Shown: piece by piece, positions 35,648-37,088 of the stretch | Numbering within the stretch: position 1 is the stretch's first letter | How the letters are laid out: the number at the start of each line of letters is the position of its first letter | Origin: Atopobiaceae bacterium | Lineage (GTDB): Bacteria; Actinomycetota; Coriobacteriia; Coriobacteriales; Atopobiaceae | DNA length: 37,088 nucleotides | Reading direction: 5' to 3' | NCBI GenBank assembly: GCA_022482785.1 | Contig: JAKVON010000018.1 | Location: 1 to 37,088, forward strand | Made by a program: the position numbers and the translations under genes | Notes under the pieces: model-generated | The model's database searches: none | The model's input: only the letters and a program-made list of their open reading frames with translations | What the model was told of the DNA's origin: nothing

Positions 35648-35722
35648 CCCCGAGACGCCTGGGTGCGGGGGCTTTGAGGGACAGGGTGCCGCGAATGTGG
35701 AGGGAAGGGCGAGCCGCGGCCC

Positions 35723-37088
35723 CTATGCGGCCTCGAGAGTCCATCTCTGGGCGGTCGTGCCATTGGAGTCCCAGCACCAGATGTTGCGGCCGTTGGTGGT
35801 GAGGCCACCGTCCACGTCGAAGCAGCGACCGTTGCAAGCACAGAAGAACGTGTAGGTGCCATCAGAGTTGCGCTTGACGGACCACTTCTGCGCCCATGTG
35901 CCGTTTGAGGAGTACTGCCATATATTCGAGCCGTTCTCGGTCCCCGCGCCCGCGACGTCCACCACTTTTCCACTCTTCGTGTTATGGATGAGATAGTAGC
36001 CAGTGGACGCTTCGTATGAGAAGTAGAAGCTCTGGGCCGACGTGCCGTTCGAGTCATAGAGCCAGATATTGGCACCATCCGCCGCAGACCCACCGCTCAC
36101 GTCGACGACGCGGCTCGAGTTCTTGACGTTATGGATGTAGTAGGCATGCGCCGAGCCGGTCGCGACGTAGGAGCTGGAGAGCTGGCAGGAATCGAACGCG
36201 AAGGCCTGGGCGCTCGTCCCGTTGGCGCCCCAGATCTGGAGGTTCGCCCCGTTGGCCGTCGAATTGCCAGATATGTCGAGGACCAGTCCCGAGCCGATGT
36301 TCGTAAGGACATAGTAGCCGCCATACGTCGAGCTGGCCCCAAGCGACCACTTCTGGGCGGCGGTGCCGTTGCTCGACCACTGCTGCACGTTGGTGCCCTT
36401 GGTTGTACCGCCGCCGGAGACGTCGAGCACCTTTCCCGAGTAGACGTTCGCGAAGGTGTAATAGCCGTACCCCTGACTCCCCACACGGACGAAGGTCGCC
36501 CTGAAACGCTGGGCGGGCGTCTCGTTGCCGGCGTACATCTGCGCGTTGCCGCCATTGGCCGTGGAGCGTCCCGAGATGTCGACCAGGCGGTTCGAGGCGA
36601 GCTTGGTGTGGATGGTGAAGGCCTTGCCCGACCCCGCCCCGAGGACGTCGGTGCAGTAGGGGTTGACGATCTTGAAGGTCGCCGTCCTCGTGCCCGAGAA
36701 GTTGCCCTTGCCCGTGACGGTGATCGTGGCCGTCCCGGCACCGACGTTGTTCGCGTAGGAGAGCGTGTAGTCCGTGCCGGCGACCAAGGTGCCGTAGCCC
36801 GAGAGCGTCACCGTCGGCGTCGGCTTGAGGGCGCTGCCCGTATAGATCTGCGTCGGAACCGATGCCACGGTGGCGGAGGAGACGGATTTCGCGGCGATCG
36901 AGAAGGTCTTGGAGACGGAGCCGGTGTAGTTGCCCTTGCCGGTCATGGTCGCGGTCGCCGTGCCCGCACTGATGTTGTCGGCATACGAGACGGAATAGTC
37001 GGTTCCCTGCGAGAGGGTCGTACCGCTGAAGGTGAGCACGGGCGAGGGGGCGATCGGCGAGCCGGTGTACTCCTGGGCGGGGATGGCC
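35723..37088 (-). CDS. Ricin-repeat protein with Ig-like domains, C-terminal 455 residues (5' end outside window)
   Basis: The visible part is the C-terminal end of a large, probably secreted protein. From the right edge come two Ig-like beta repeats of about 75 residues, each with YTGS.L.P.P, GTDYxxSYANN and GxGTATxTxTGKGN. Six ricin-type repeats follow (about 45 residues, LDVSGG..GxNVQ.W..NGT.AQ.W), enough for two beta-trefoils, and the protein ends with the last one at RWTLEAA. There is no anchor at the C-terminus. Signal peptide and any catalytic domain lie beyond the window. Repeat sequence is close to that of the CotH-type and GH25 proteins 20 kb away, so the three are paralogues. GC content in its repeats (about 55% in the lines I counted) is below that of neighbouring genes. 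Confidence 0.88.
   Translation of the reverse strand, partial: AIPAQEYTGSPIAPSPVLTFSGTTLSQGTDYSVSYADNISAGTATATMTGKGNYTGSVSKTFSIAAKSVSSATVASVPTQIYTGSALKPTPTVTLSGYGTLVAGTDYTLSYANNVGAGTATITVTGKGNFSGTRTATFKIVNPYCTDVLGAGSGKAFTIHTKLASNRLVDISGRSTANGGNAQMYAGNETPAQRFRATFVRVGSQGYGYYTFANVYSGKVLDVSGGGTTKGTNVQQWSSNGTAAQKWSLGASSTYGGYYVLTNIGSGLVLDISGNSTANGANLQIWGANGTSAQAFAFDSCQLSSSYVATGSAHAYYIHNVKNSSRVVDVSGGSAADGANIWLYDSNGTSAQSFYFSYEASTGYYLIHNTKSGKVVDVAGAGTENGSNIWQYSSNGTWAQKWSVKRNSDGTYTFFCACNGRCFDVDGGLTTNGRNIWCWDSNGTTAQRWTLEAA

Overview
The window is GC-rich, densely coded chromosomal DNA from a Gram-positive actinobacterium. The best guess is class Coriobacteriia (Olsenella/Atopobium/Collinsella-like). This rests on the mix of a B. 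subtilis-like housekeeping gene order with a mycobacteria-like rsmD-coaD-sepIVA-like-yceD-rpmF stretch, Leu/Ile-tRNA synthetase and T-box styles, and large secreted ricin-lectin proteins. The lineage is an inference; there is no rRNA here to fix it. I see 26 protein genes (two cut by the window ends), one T-box riboswitch with its attenuator, two further intrinsic terminators, and several promoter- or operator-like palindromes. I see no tRNA, rRNA, insertion sequence or CRISPR array.

Layout. (1) 1-9020, all minus strand: leuS (3' end outside the window) and guaB, then an operon running right to left that begins with a T-box leader (about 9020-8772) and reads ileS, lspA, rluD and a membrane GT2 glycosyltransferase. 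lspA starts 2 bases after ileS, rluD 3 bases after lspA, and the glycosyltransferase overlaps rluD by 4 bases. (2) 9179-15796, minus strand: two very large secreted proteins built from ricin-type beta-trefoil repeats. One ends in a CotH-type kinase domain and two short repeats; the other ends in a GH25 lysozyme domain. (3) 16044-20562: ftsH (plus), an SPOUT RNA methyltransferase (minus), and an L,D-transpeptidase (plus) that ends at a strong terminator. (4) 20611-35577, minus strand: a long housekeeping block read right to left as asp23/yloU, fakA/yloV, recG, rsmD, coaD, sepIVA-like, yceD, rpmF, terminator, plsX, acpP, rnc, smc, ftsY, ffh. (5) 35723 to the right edge: the C-terminal part of a third ricin-repeat protein that carries Ig-like repeats.

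How the genes fit together. Block 4 joins fatty-acid entry (FakA), the acyl-phosphate step (PlsX), acyl carrier protein, CoA synthesis (CoaD), ribosome biogenesis (RsmD, RNase III, L32, YceD), chromosome condensation (SMC), recombination (RecG) and the SRP targeting pair (FtsY, Ffh). Block 1 joins Ile-tRNA charging to lipoprotein maturation and an envelope glycosyltransferase, all under tRNA-Ile sensing. The ricin proteins, the GH25 lysozyme and the L,D-transpeptidase act on or outside the cell wall. The most unusual content is the trio of ricin-array proteins, in particular a CotH-type kinase fused to three beta-trefoils next to a GH25 enzyme fused to four.
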